DNA from: Erpobdella octoculata
Lineage: Eukaryota; Annelida; Clitellata; Hirudinida; Erpobdellidae
NCBI GenBank assembly: GCA_963978895.1
Contig: OZ022238.1
Location: 9,869,584-9,933,583, forward strand
Reading direction: 5' to 3'
DNA length: 64,000 bases
In this document: one piece after another, positions 1-23,465 of the stretch
Layout of the letters: each line of letters opens with the position of its first letter
Numbering within the stretch: position 1 is the first letter of the stretch
Position numbers and translations under genes: made by a program
The notes under the pieces: model-generated
What the model saw: only the letters and a program-made list of their open reading frames with translations
Databases searched by the model: none
Told to the model about the DNA's origin: nothing

Positions 1-28
1 TGACGTCATCATCCATCGACGCCATAAA

Positions 29-3000
29 ATGCCGCTTGAACTTCCTCGATGGAAATCTGTTTGCGTCATCAGGAGATGTTTGTTCTTTATCTTTGTTGTA
101 ATTTGCATCTTCATGATATCAATAGATGATTTCCTACCGAGAAGATACGTCCTCGATTCTTCGTCCAATTCAACAATCGGTAACAATTCAACAATCGGTA
201 ACAATTCAACAATCGGTAACAATTCAACAACCGGTAACAATTCAACAACCGGTAACAATTCAACAACCGGTAACAATTCAACAACCGGTAACAATTCAAC
301 AATCGGTAACAATTCAACTGCTACGAACAACTCAGAAAAACTGAATATCACGAAAGAAACTCATTCATTCATAATGTCGGTCAGGGTGAAATCAATGTGG
401 CCTGTTGAAAAATCACAACTGCAGAACGGTTTGGTGGCTAATTTGTGAATAATTTATTTATAAACCTTTTAATTAAAAAAGTTATTTGATAAATTCTAGT
501 TATTATAGTAGAATTGCAGTTAATTAATTTTTAACAAATATAAAGTTAAAAATAATGTATGGTTTTCGCACTCTGTTACACTATATTTTGCATATTTCTA
601 ACTTTACTTCACCCAAAAAGTGATTTTGAGTAATGTTGCTACTGACGATCCGATTATTAAAATCTCAATTTAATACAATCTAGATAACTAATGATAACTA
701 AGGGGAAACTTTTCATTGTAACAAACAAACAAACAAGTAAAGGAAAAAAAACGAGTTTTTCAACACAAACTTTTATTTCAAATACAGTAGATTTAGAAAT
801 ACGAAAAATGTTCAAATTAAGTTTTTTTTTAATTGAATCATGTATTGTCATCCAATATAAAGCTTTGCTGAAAGTTCCAGTTTTCTAGCTAGTCAAAAAG
901 CTGGTTAAATTTTACTTGCAAGATTTGCGTACAGAGAAAGACACACACACACACAAACAGAGATTGTAACCTAAACCAAAGTTCGTAAAAACAAACAAAT
1001 CAACAAACAACGGGGGCGGAAACGGGAGAGCAAGCGGGAACGGAAAAGCCCCCGGGAGTGGAAGAGTGAGCGGGAAAGGGAGAGGAAGCTGGAGAGCGAA
1101 AAAGAGCAATAGAGCGAGCGGGAGCGAGAAAGTGACCGGGAACGGGAGTGGGAGAGCAAGCGGGAACTGGAAAGCGACCGGAAACGGGAGTGGGAGAGCA
1201 AGCGGGAAAGGAAACTGGAGCGAGAGAGAAAAACGATAGAAAAACCTATAAAAACCAGAGATGTAGTACTCGGCACTTGTACTCGTACTTGTACTCGTTA
1301 TTCTACTAAATACTCGTCAAAGTTGTTGCACAAGTATTTATCGGCGTTAGAAAATAGCGAATTAACTTAAATTTCTGTTAGATATGTTAATGTCTAATCA
1401 CAGCTGACCAGATATCTTGATATGAGGATAACTAGTCAACTGGATGATGCCCTAACGTTTTAGCAGAATCATTCCAGTGATCTTGACAAACTATATCACC
1501 CAGCACTTTGTGCCTTGTGCCTTAAGTAATCCCGCATCAAGTTCACCAGTGGAACGTTTGTTCAGCCGTGGTGGAATAATTTTAAGACCCCATAGGGCCA
1601 AGATGTCTGATTGTAAACTGTCTTTGTTAATTTTCCTGAAATGTAATAGTTTTATGATGTAGAATAAATTATGCTATTGCTGACTTTGTGTAACTGTGAC
1701 TAACTGAAACATTAACGTGTACTGAATTTCGAAAAGTACTCGCTGAAAATTTCTTGTACTCGTACTCGTATTTGTACTCGAGACCTCAGTACTCGTACTC
1801 GCCCCATAAGTACTCGCAACATCTCCGCTAAAAACCCCGGGCAAGGTTTTTGTGAACAAATAAAGGAAAAAACGAGTTTTTCAACACAAACTTTTATTTC
1901 AAATACACTCGATTTAGAAATACGAAAGATGTTAAAATAAAATTTGTTTTAATTGAATCATGTATTGTCATCCAATATAAAGCTATGCTGAAAGTTTCAG
2001 CTTCCTAGCTAGTCAAAAAGCTGGTTACATTTTACTTCCAAGATTTCCGTACAGACACACACACACACAAACAGAGATTGTAACCTAACTAAAAGTTTGT
2101 AAAAAATTGAGATTGGTCAAAAAAGTGAGCGGAAGCAGGAAATCGAGCGGGAACTGGAGAAAAGGCTGGAACTGGAACGAAAAGCGACCGGGAGCGGAAG
2201 AGCAAGCGGGAAAGGGAGAGGAAACGAGAGCGAAAGAAAACGATAGAAAAATATCTGAAAACCCCGGGCAACGCCTGGTACTCCGCTAGTGTATAGATAT
2301 AAAAAACTGTTGAATGCTAAATAACGAATAGATCAATAGTACAAATAGTTATTTTATTATCTCAATAAATCAGTGATACTGTATGTATATAAACAATTTT
2401 TTTCAGAACTAGCTGCAGCTTTCAACCTTGTGACTCCCAATTCGAAATTCATCAACATCACCGTTTATGTGAGTATAGAAATAAATATGAAGGTTATGAC
2501 TTAACAAATACAATTCAGCAAGCTAACTTTAGCTAACAATCATGATACCGGTCATCACAGGTTGTGAACATTACCTGCTTAGCAAACTGTCCACGAAAGA
2601 AACGTAGTCTCAACCCAGCAGTTACAGCTCCAGGCAGCAGAAACAGCGGCAACACCTCGAAAGGCATAAACTTGCCGACAAGCAGCAGCATTCCTGGTTC
2701 GATTAAAAACGGCATTGTCTTCAACGAAACGTTCAACACTAACGGCGACACAGGCCAACAAAACCCCGTTGTCGTTTATAACAATTTCAATTATGCACAA
2801 GGACTCATTACAGAAGCTTCTACCGCTAGAGTAGATTTTGTTGTTTTTTCTGGACCGGTTACCTCGAGATATCTGTTGGATGCAAGCACTGTAGAGGCTG
2901 TGTACAGGTTGTATAAAAGCACTGGCTTGCTTAAACAACAGTTGAAATCTCTTGAAGAAGTAACCAATAATTATTTTCAATAATTCTAGCAGGCTGAATA

Positions 3001-5235
3001 AAAAAGAAATTATTTTTATAAAACTAGGTAATAGATTATCCAAGACAATTGTCTCGACTCGAAGAAGCTACTGCTGCACCGCCAACTTCTCCATTAACAC
3101 AATCTCTTCTCATACCACCGTGGGCGATTTTCCTCACCGTCTTCCTGTCTATCCTTGTGGTTCTTTTTATTGCGTGGCTCATCTATTCCTGGCATACAGG
3201 AACCCTTAAAGACGGAGGCACAGCGTTTCTGATTGATAGCAAAGGAAAAAGAGGAGATTCAGTTAGTAAAAAGTTTCACATTAATATACGTCGATCTGCG
3301 TAACCCAATCGTTCATGTGACTTTCTTTCGACAGACTGACAAAGAACCAGCAACACATCCCTACAACATCAGCATCAAGAGACCTGAACAGAAACCAACT
3401 CTCCCTCCACTAGAGACTGGACCGACCCGCACGATCAGCTTTGATAGAAGCACATCGTACGACGTTGGCCCACTGGCCAATGTCGATGTTGACAAACCAC
3501 TCGTGAGCAAAGAAAATCTTTCATATTCGGTTTGTGATAAAATATTTATTTATTTATTTATTAGAATGTTACGTGGTGGCAAGCCCCCACCCTATCCATG
3601 CATCCGGTGGTGTCCCTGTTTAATTTTCGAAATGGCTTAAAAAATGGTATTAAGTAAATTTATCAAAGAGTGCCTTTAAATTTTCAAAAAGGTGCTATAT
3701 AAGTTAACTTTAACTTTTTTTATTAAAATAAAGATTAACTAACTCTGGACTAAGATCTACAGCATGGTATTATACCTTGGTATTTGCTAGCTACTCTTAT
3801 TTCATTTTTTAAACACGTTTGAGGAATATAAGATTTAATTTTTTCTAAACAAAAATCAATCATGCCAGAAAAGCGAATCACGTGTGCAAGAACCACCAAT
3901 CAGAAAACGAATGAGCCAGCGAAAGAATCTGGACCAGGAATCAAACATCAGTACGAATTACAAACCCAAGTTTATCAGACTCGCAAGTAATGAAAAGCTG
4001 TAAGTGTAATACAATTACCGATGGCAAACAAACAAAATCATGCAAAAATACATTCTATCTTACAGATCCTCTCCCACATACGCGGGTCAACCACCTCCGC
4101 TCATCCGCCACATTCCACCATCACCCATAGGTTTTACGAGAGTTGAAAAAGCATACGGAAATGGCGAAAAGGAAAGCGATGGAGTCGAATTCGGCAATGT
4201 AAACAGTGTAGGTGGTAATACTGATAGTGGTGGTGGTAATAAAGTTGAGGTGAGATGATGGTTATTTTGAATTTAAGTGCAATGTTGATTTTATAACAAT
4301 TATACCTGGTGTTTAATGATATTGTTGATTACATACCGGGTATTTATTAACATTGTTTATTTCATACCAAATATTTAATAATGTTGTTGATTTTATACCG
4401 GGCATTTCATAATACTGTTGATTTGATACAGTATGTATAAAATATAGAAAACTAACAATATTGTTGATTTTATACTGGGTATTTAATAGTATTGCTGATT
4501 TTATACGGGCCATTTAATAATATTGTTGATTTTATACTGGGTTTTTGATAGTATTGTTGATTTGATACCGGGCATTCAAAAATATTGTTGATTTTATACC
4601 GGGTATGTCATTTATCACAATAAAGTCATCCGAAAGTTTCAAGCGACCTGAAACAGAAGCCAAAAAGAGCAGTCAAGTTATTACAGAAAATAACGTCAAC
4701 GCTCATGTAAGAAGGAAATTGCTTTTATTTTTAAATGATTATAACAATTTTATTTATTTATTTTTTTTGTGTTTCAAAATTATAGAACGACTTCAACGCC
4801 AGTTTATTTGGTGGATTCCAGCAACCTCAAAACATTCCGTACTACTCACCATACCCGATTCTCCAACCACTTCAATCTTCACCTCATCCGTACTCGCTGC
4901 CACCTTCACCATTTTACACCACCCCAACTTATCATATTCCCGCAGATCAAACTTTCTTCAAGGAATCCTTTTCCAACGATAGCACTCCAAACCTGCAAAA
5001 GAGGAACGATGACTTGAGGTCTACCATTGAAAAAAGAAAAAAACTGGCACAATATTTGGTTGAAGATGCTTTTGACGATAGCGGGTTTTCAACAGACAAC
5101 GTTACGAGTTCAACAAATAATACGCGTCCTCGGCAGACAGCCGACTCGATCGAAAAAGCTCCTGATTTAGAAGAATTTAAAAGAATTCTTGATGAAGCAT
5201 TCGCATTCGCTAAATCAAAGCCGGCTATCATGTGA
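29..5235 (+). CDS. Single-pass membrane protein, candidate KIAA1549/UPF0606-like (9 exons, may start off-window)
   Basis: Seen: exons 29-428, 2407-2468, 2561-2959, 3028-3261, 3335-3529, 3869-3999, 4066-4249, 4626-4706 and 4786-5235 join with matching phases into 711 residues. The frame is open back to base 2, so the true start may lie outside. The product has an N-terminal hydrophobic segment (about 15-33), an Asn/Ser/Thr repeat rich in N-glycosylation sequons, a basic RKKRS site (166-170), a second hydrophobic segment (about 319-342) and a basic then Pro/Tyr-rich tail ending in an acidic helix (DLEEFKRILDEAF). Inference: a surface protein with an extracellular region possibly cut at the furin-like site and a cytoplasmic tail. 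The order of parts recalls KIAA1549 proteins, but no diagnostic motif proves this. Alternative: a lineage-specific mucin-like receptor. Exon structure is well supported; the family is weakly supported. Confidence 0.6.
164..330 (+). repeat. 18-bp coding minisatellite (NNST repeats)
   Basis: About nine tandem copies of an 18-bp unit (aacaattcaacaatcggt) in the first exon encode repeated NNSTIG/NNSTTG. Each unit supplies an N-x-S/T sequon. Unit length is a multiple of three, so copy-number change would keep the frame. Confidence 0.9.
690..1255 (+). mobile_element. Helitron-type non-autonomous element, copy 1 (3' part)
   Basis: A dispersed block (AACGAGTTTTTCAACACAAAC... then ACACAC, then AGATTGTAACCTAA) is followed by a purine-rich GGGAGCGGGAA-type array. 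The same block recurs at about 1861-2290, at 25.08-25.35 kb (reversed) and at 38.69-38.94 kb. The 3' end is interrupted at 1256 by a hAT insertion and resumes at 1828 (CCCCGGGCAAGG). The 5' boundary is not clear. Confidence 0.6.
1256..1827 (+). mobile_element. hAT element nested in a Helitron
   Basis: Starts CAGAGATGTAGTACTCGG and ends with the near-inverse (CGCAACATCTCCG). It is flanked by an imperfect 8-bp duplication (ATAAAAAC/CTAAAAAC, 7 of 8). Between are degenerate TACTCG runs and a 1477-1662 reading frame holding the hAT C-terminal dimerisation motif (SSPVERLFSRGG...RPHRAKM). Only the C-terminus of the transposase is left, so the copy is non-autonomous. It sits in intron 1 of the membrane-protein gene. 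Confidence 0.75.
1828..2289 (+). mobile_element. Helitron-type element, copy 2
   Basis: Repeats the copy-1 block and purine array and ends CCCCGGGCAACGCC...CCGCTAG|T. A GC hairpin about 10 bases before a terminal CTAG, followed by T, is the usual Helitron 3' end. Bases 1828-1848 are the broken end of copy 1. Confidence 0.6.
4265..4620 (+). repeat. About 30-bp intronic minisatellite
   Basis: Roughly eleven degenerate copies of TATTGTTGATTTTATACCGG + GTATTTAATAA fill the intron between exons 4066-4249 and 4626-4706. It reaches almost to the acceptor of the next exon. Confidence 0.85.
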
Positions 5236-5315
5236 TGGTGATGATGATGTTGATGATGATGATGATAATAATGGTGGTGATGATTATGTTGATGATAATG
5301 ATGACGGTGCATGCG
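5233..5315 (+). repeat. GAT/ATG trinucleotide repeat at the stop codon
   Basis: An imperfect (GATGAT)n tract starts exactly at the TGA of the membrane-protein gene and forms the start of its 3' UTR. Confidence 0.8.
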
Positions 5316-5649
5316 TGTTTATATTTGTATGAAAGACCTGGTGTGTTCAGGGTAAACTGAATTTAATTTTTTGAAATAATCCTTTAATTCCTTGAAAATA
5401 TAATCAAATGTTTTCCGCTTAATAAAAACAAAACACGCAACAATTAAACATAATATGTAGTAATAACATAGACGGCGTCGTTTTAAACAAAGCGAAACTT
5501 TTTTAAAAGCCCTAAAAATAGTTGAATAAAGAATTATTTGACGAGCAATTAGCTTTTATAGAACGTTGTAATTGTTTCAATAAAAATACTTTATAGAAAC
5601 AAACGTTTTCCGTTACAGGAAGTAATGATGAATTAACCGTGGTAAATAC

Positions 5650-5830
5650 AAATAATTAACTATGAACACGAATGGTGCATTGTGAACATGAATGGTGCAT
5701 AGTGAGCATGAATGGCTGATAGTGAACGGAAATGTGGATGATGAACATAAAAATCGGACAATGAACACAAGTGACGGCCGATGAACATCAATGGCGGACA
5801 GTTAACGTCGATAGTGAATTCAGTTAACAG
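5650..5830. repeat. Degenerate 23-25-bp minisatellite between convergent genes
   Basis: Six to eight diverged copies of GTGAACATGAATGGTGCATA occupy the gap between the 3' ends of two convergent genes. The rest of 5316-5849 holds AATAAA-type signals near 5421 and 5524 and nothing else recognised. Confidence 0.65.
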
Positions 5831-5849
5831 TAAATATAATGGCGAATAA

Positions 5850-18185
<12,336 letters not shown>

Positions 18186-18899
18186 AGCGAAAGAAACTAT
18201 CCCTGCCGCGAAATCATCTAAAACACTTTCAACGGGCCTCTAGATTGCACAACTGTAACTTCAATCTAGAGACTTTAAGTAACAATTAACAGAGGTCTAT
18301 GCGTCGCTACCGACTGACTGATAACAGAAAACTTCGTGGCCTTTTATGCATCGACGAAAATCAATGAAAACATTTTTATTTCATATCTAGATCACTCAAT
18401 CAGCTGATATCCTCAAAGTTTGAAATATGCTTTGTCGACATTTCTCTTCACATTTCCATTAAATTGCATCATACGGACATTAACAAAAATATAAAACAAT
18501 TGTGTGACAATTTTGACATGAAAGAATTTGTTGACACTCATGAAGGATCGATGATAAGATAACATTATCACTAATTTCAACATGGCTCCACTATGTAGGT
18601 GCAGCAAACTAATTGAATTAAAGCCAAACGAACAAACTAAAAATGTTAACAGAAGAATTGAGCAATATAAATAAACACAAGCAGACCAGCGTGAAAGTGC
18701 AACTTCATATCAATGACACACAAAATTAATCGAAAAAATACTGGAATGAGGTTTTTGATTCTTAAAAAAAAAATCTGAAGACTAGTTTCAATAACAACTC
18801 ATTATGTAAAAACATTTTGCCCTAAATAAAATAATATGTGAACAATAGGAGATCAACAATAAAATTAAGCTACATGCAGTATCAATTTTAACAATATAA

Positions 18900-21014
18900 T
18901 TATGTATGAAAGCCAACAGATCCCTGACAAATAATTCCAAGGTAGGTAATTCCCTGTTGAACCCTTTCAAATGAAAACCTCAATACATGTTCATCTAAGG
19001 GGTCAACCCACATTGTGGCCCTAAGAACATCTCCAGGAAGACTTTCCCCATGGTGTAGCATCTCAATTGATCTCACCTCCCGATTCAAAATATCACCACT
19101 ACATCCAAAACCATCAGGAAAAAAACCACTTTTCACCCCTTCATTTGCCACCTCAAAGCAAAACTCAACATAACATTTGTAATGGGTGTGATGATACCAA
19201 TCCGTGTGGTTCCATGTTATTGGAATGTGGTGGATGAAAATCTGGGAAGAGAAAGGAACTTCAGTCGGAGAAATTATAAGTTTATGTCGAGGGTCAGATT
19301 GTGGCCGATACTTTTGTAACCACCAAAGAGGAGGGGACTTAGGTTGTCTAGTTTGCCTATCTACAAATACCATTTGAATTGTATTTGATGCTAGAATAAT
19401 CTCTTCATCTTGATTTTCATCCTCAACGGCAGCAAAAGTTGAGTTTCTGGATAGCATCAAAGATGAAATAAAGCTGGCTGATGTGTTGCCCACATAACCC
19501 AACTTCAAGTCAATGTACATTGATTCAGTAGATATTCTTCTTTTGAAAAAAGAATCATTTATATTTCTGTAAAAATCTCTTGAAAGTGTTGTTTGCAATG
19601 ATGCATAAAACGTCAACAGATTTGTTGGGTAAAACCGTAGAATCCGGGGTATAAACAAATTCTAAAAAATGTATCGGCGTAAACTCCGCCTCTTAATTTC
19701 TATGCTCCGCCTCTAGGATGGGATGTGCTTGATCGACTTAAAAATTTATTTAATTTTTTGTAAAATATTATCTAGTTTAATAATTATCAAAAATAATTTA
19801 AAATATTGCTTAAATATAAAATGTTTGGGATGTGCTTTGATGCGAGAAGCGAAGCGTATTTACCAGACCGCAAGACCATTAAGCTGATTAGAACACTGAT
19901 CTCTATAATATTATAATATTATAGAGATCAGTGGATTAGAACAATTACCTACCACTTGTCTTCGCGAATTATTCATGTTCACAAAACAAAGAAAGCATCT
20001 ATAAAGGACTGAAAATTAAAACTTGATAATTGTTTTTGTTTTTAATCTGGGCGTGTTATTCAAAGGCTCTGAAGCAGATTAAAGCAGTATTAGATGATAA
20101 GTATATGCTCTCTTAGATGGTTAAAAAAATACATTTGACTTCTTTTTGTGACTGACTACAACTTATCCCATATTATTAAACAGTTGATAACGCAAAATAT
20201 GTCAATCAAATTAGTACATTAAGTAATAATGACGAAGTCGCAGTTGTGGATTTTAGGGTTTGTCTCAAAATAAAAGGCTCAGTAGTAGATTAGGAGACTG
20301 TGCAAAGCTGTCGTTACACTTTAATGATTGAAATTAAAAAATATAGTCACTTAATTTATTTTTTTATCAATCATCACCACAATCTTAGCCATTCACATTA
20401 CCGGCTTTAGTTGCCGGTCAGCTAATTTTCAGTCATTTATAGATGCTTCCTTTTCCAAGTGGCAATTTGTTCTAATTAACTTAATGGACTGATAACAGAC
20501 TAGCGAATACGCTTTGCATCGGAGCAGACCCTAATCAATTATCAACTGCTAATTTTCCGTTATTTATAGATTCTTCCTTTGTCTTGTGAACATGAAGAAT
20601 TTGCTAAAACAAGTCGCAATTGTTCTTATCAATGGTCATGCTAAAGACCAGATAATGCGCTTCGCATCTCGCATAACAACAATTTACTACATTACTTTCA
20701 ATTTTAATATTTATATTTTAATATTATTTGTTAAATAAAGTTATTGGTTATTTTGTCTGTTCTAAACATTAACACACTGGCTTTCCATTAAATCATATAA
20801 AAAACCGCAACACTAGCTGTCAATCATTCTATTTAGACCTGTCAATCAAAATAGCGGCCATACTTGTTTTTGTTTGTACCCCGGATTCTACGGTTTTACC
20901 GATTTGTTGTTACTTCCTTCCATGATAAAAAATCTGAATCTTCCCCATGCAAGTCATAATGATTTCTTTTAGCTTCTGCTAGTAAACTGAATATTCTCCA
21001 GGGTAAATATTTGC
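18900..21014 (-). CDS. Double-hotdog acyl-CoA thioesterase-like gene, split by a transposon
   Basis: Seen: an exon enters at 21014 (acceptor TTGTAG) and runs to 20901. The same frame continues at 19627 down to the stop at 18900, once the 1273-bp element and one copy of the 9-bp duplication are left out. The 105 + 728 bases give 276 residues plus a two-base start phase. The first hotdog half contains RRISTESMYIDLKLGYVGNT and SNTIQMVFVDRQTRQP. The second has WNHTDWYHHTHYKCYVEFC and RSIEMLHHGESLPGDVLRA. Known: such proteins hydrolyse acyl thioesters, with an Asp/His/Asn-bearing loop in this position. Inference: thioesterase-like, substrate unknown. The N-terminal exon was not placed with confidence. 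With the insertion the gene is probably broken on this haplotype unless the element is spliced out. Confidence 0.7.
19628..20900. mobile_element. Mutator-like (9-bp TSD) element with long inverted ends
   Basis: Perfect 24-bp inverted ends begin GGTAAAACCGTAGAATCCGG, and similarity extends further inward. A perfect 9-bp duplication GATTTGTTG flanks both sides (19619-19627 and 20901-20909). Inner arms (about 19840-20030 versus 20370-20680) are imperfect inverted copies, the right side partly in tandem. There is no transposase frame. GG...CC ends with 9-bp duplication fit a non-autonomous MULE or foldback element; the superfamily is inference. Confidence 0.85.
19887..19924. other. Near-perfect AT-rich palindrome inside the MULE-like element
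   Basis: ACTGATCTCTATAATATTA is followed directly by its reverse complement, a palindrome with almost no loop. It is a strong cruciform candidate. Coordinates are good to a few bases. Confidence 0.8.
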
Positions 21015-21234
21015 CTACAAATAATTAAGAAGTCATTAGTGGGCATTCACCATCTTAAATATTTTGCATTATATAACAATGTGACATTTACGTTATACAT
21101 TGTAGAGCTTTATTATAAACTTTATAATACAGAGAATAATAACAACCTGTCCGGCTGACATCGTCGCTTCGAAAATTGGGGCAAGGAATTTTCAGAGAAA
21201 GCGATCGTGATAATAATGGATTGACATTGATGCA

Positions 21235-21429
21235 ATGAATTCTGAAAAATTGAATACTATATTACAAAATATTGCAACTATGGTAAAAAATACTACAAAT
21301 TCCCTTACCGAAAATAACAAGACAACTTCAGAAAAATCATCAGCCCGACCTGACGACGTCGATATTACGAATTACGAATATAAACACATGGACCTTATTA
21401 CGAACTGCAACCAGATAAATAAGATCTAA
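21235..21429 (+). CDS. Small hypothetical ORF (64 aa), divergent from thioesterase
   Basis: Opens with MNSEKLNTILQNIATMVKNT, followed by a polar Ser/Thr/Asn stretch and a C-terminal NYEYKHMDLI. It looks like a normal hydrophilic, helix-prone protein rather than repeat translation, and sits head-to-head with the thioesterase. No family recognised. It could be the first exon of a longer gene, or chance. Confidence 0.35.
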   Translation: MNSEKLNTILQNIATMVKNTTNSLTENNKTTSEKSSARPDDVDITNYEYKHMDLITNCNQINKI

Positions 21430-22427
21430 AAGTTATCAACCAGCAAAGTTATTAATAAATTGTAGTTTAATTCTCCATACCAAATCAAAAAAAGTAACAA
21501 CTGTTTAAAGCTCTATAATATAAATAAAATCATCAGATGAAAATAAAAATTAAAAGTAATAAAATAGATGAATCAAAAAACAACTTGAATGTTAAATAAC
21601 ATAGATATTGTAAGTATCTATGTTGAAGAATATTTAAAAAAAATGTACGCTTATCCCCTGCTTTATTCACAGAGAAATGCTGGTTACTTGAAAGGATGTC
21701 TTGATTAACTGTAGTTATCAAGACATCCTTGCTTAGAAAATGAGTGAAGAACTGCACGAAGTCCTTAATGATGTGATAAAGTGTGAAAGTGGATTCACCA
21801 TGACAGTAATAAAAACAAGAATCGATTAAATGTCTGATGTTTATTCAGGGCTGCATTGACTGACATTAAACCGCGAATAAACTTGCTTGCCAAAAATAAA
21901 CAAGCTTGTTTCACACTAATCAAAGTTAACTGTTTTTGTCAATCTTGTGTTTATTTCTTTTATACAATAAAACTTTGTGTTTTTAATACTTTAAGTTAAG
22001 TCTGGTGGGGTTTAAATTAATTACATTTCAATTAAGTAAACTTGCTGCTTTTAATTGGGAGTACCTATATCTCATTGGGTCATAAAATGTCTCATTGTCT
22101 CATCAGCCACCACTCTGCATCAAACCATGTCTGCGAGCATCTATGAGGACGAGTGGTGACAGCGGGAAGAAGTATCAATAAGAGTATCTATAAGAGTTGA
22201 GTTACATTGTACAGTAGGTTTTTCAACGGCAAGGTGCAAGCCTAACGATAAGACGATGTCACTGAAAGCCCGATTATCCTCCTGATTTTCAAGTTGCTCA
22301 AGATGTATGTTAATATCCTTTGTCATGAAGAGAATTAGAGATTTGATAACAAAATTTTCAAGTAGTTCCAAGAATTCCATGAAGAAAAGTAATTTAAGTG
22401 AACCAGTTCTGTAAATCGAGATTAATG
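21430..22427. other. Intergenic stretch with two short hairpins
   Basis: AACATAGATA...TATCTATGTT (about 21598-21624) and GGATGTCTTGAT...ATCAAGACATCC (about 21694-21728) are perfect short hairpins about 100 bp apart. Otherwise no gene or repeat seen. Confidence 0.5.
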
Positions 22428-22886
22428 TTATGCTTTACCCCTTGTAGTTATCTGACATACATGGTGTTCAAATGTGGTTGATATGATGCCGTCGTCCAAC
22501 AAACAAAGTTTTAACGGCGTTCTGGAAGCAACTGCCAGACCCCCATGATTGGTTTTCAAATTCAATCGCTGAGTTGGTGAACGACGATGCGGGCGGTCGA
22601 CAAAGGAGAATCCCATCGCTTGCATTCTGTCAAAGGAACAAGAACCTTCATCATGCCAGGTTTCTGACAGAGTCAGAACGTCGACGCCGAGTTGAGCGAT
22701 AACATCCTCTACTGCTTTTAATTCATTGCTAAAAGAGCGGACGTTAAGGCGTTCAAACCTCACTTTTGGTGCCTCCGGTGGCTGTGAGATGTGAGAGCTC
22801 TTTCCAGCTTGATGGGACGAAAACGTCAGAGTCAGTGGGGGAGCAGTGACCCCTGGGCAGTGATGCTGAAGTCGCCAAATAAGCAT
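22428..22886 (-). pseudogene. Non-LTR retrotransposon endonuclease (APE-type) fragment
   Basis: The minus frame contains [36 protein letters not shown] and NHGGLAVASRTPLKL, the N-terminal part of an APE-like LINE endonuclease. The rest of the ORF is missing. Homologous to 44303-44585. Confidence 0.75.
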
Positions 22887-23017
22887 AAAAGCAGTTTTTT
22901 TACAAATATCCCTACGAATGCGACCGAAAAATGGTTAAATAAATTTTAAAAGCTTGTTTCTCTCATGAAGAATAGACAACATACCTATACTTAAACAGAA
23001 AAAGTGTTTTTATGATA

Positions 23018-23345
23018 GTTTATAGTCCTTTACACCAAGTGTTTTAAGACTGAATTGTCTGTATGTAGGAAGCACATAAGTACTTCCTTGTCGTGGATCA
23101 AAGTTTGTTGTGACGAGACACTCTAGGTGTAGTCAGGTACGCCTTCCAAGCTAGCTACCGAGTTGTTGCGAGAAAGTTCTGTTTAGTGTTTAGCGAGTTG
23201 CGCGGTATTTACATTACATGTTTCTTGTTATTTATATTGTGTTTTGAAAGAATACAGTTTTCTGAAAGACACAACACTTTTAACTGTCCCTCCCCCTTTA
23301 TCCAGGCTTGGGACTGGCTCGCAATTAGCGAGGCGGAGTTATAGA
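23018..23345 (+). repeat. Dispersed repeat, long copy, interrupting LINE remnant
   Basis: Matches 8785-8942 at both ends. Absent from the equivalent place in unit B (about 44670), so it was inserted after the duplication or lost there. Confidence 0.6.
23106..23276 (+). repeat. Solo-LTR-like insert
   Basis: Runs TGTTGTGACGAGACAC to AAAGACACAACA (TG...CA with short inverted ends), inside the dispersed repeat. Its first 35 bases recur at 37006-37041. No clear target duplication. Confidence 0.45.
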
Positions 23346-23465
23346 CAAAGTGGTTTCAAATAAACAAAATATTAACCAGCTCATGGAAACTGTCAAAATA
23401 CACAAAAAACAAAATAACATTCAATAGTAAAGTGCATTAAAATAATGAGAACTAAGCACACAAAC

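Noticed and set aside
1..8. TGACGTCA at the very start, a CRE/ATF palindrome
   Set aside because: It lies in a frame that is open into the first exon, and nothing upstream is visible, so a promoter call is not supported.
971..1276. Ser/Arg-rich minus-strand frame resembling an SR protein
   Set aside because: It is the reverse of the Helitron purine array and is interrupted by Helitron and hAT ends.
18413..18970. Short minus-strand frames between SLC5 and thioesterase
   Set aside because: No domain, splice context or conserved motif; likely intergenic chance frames.
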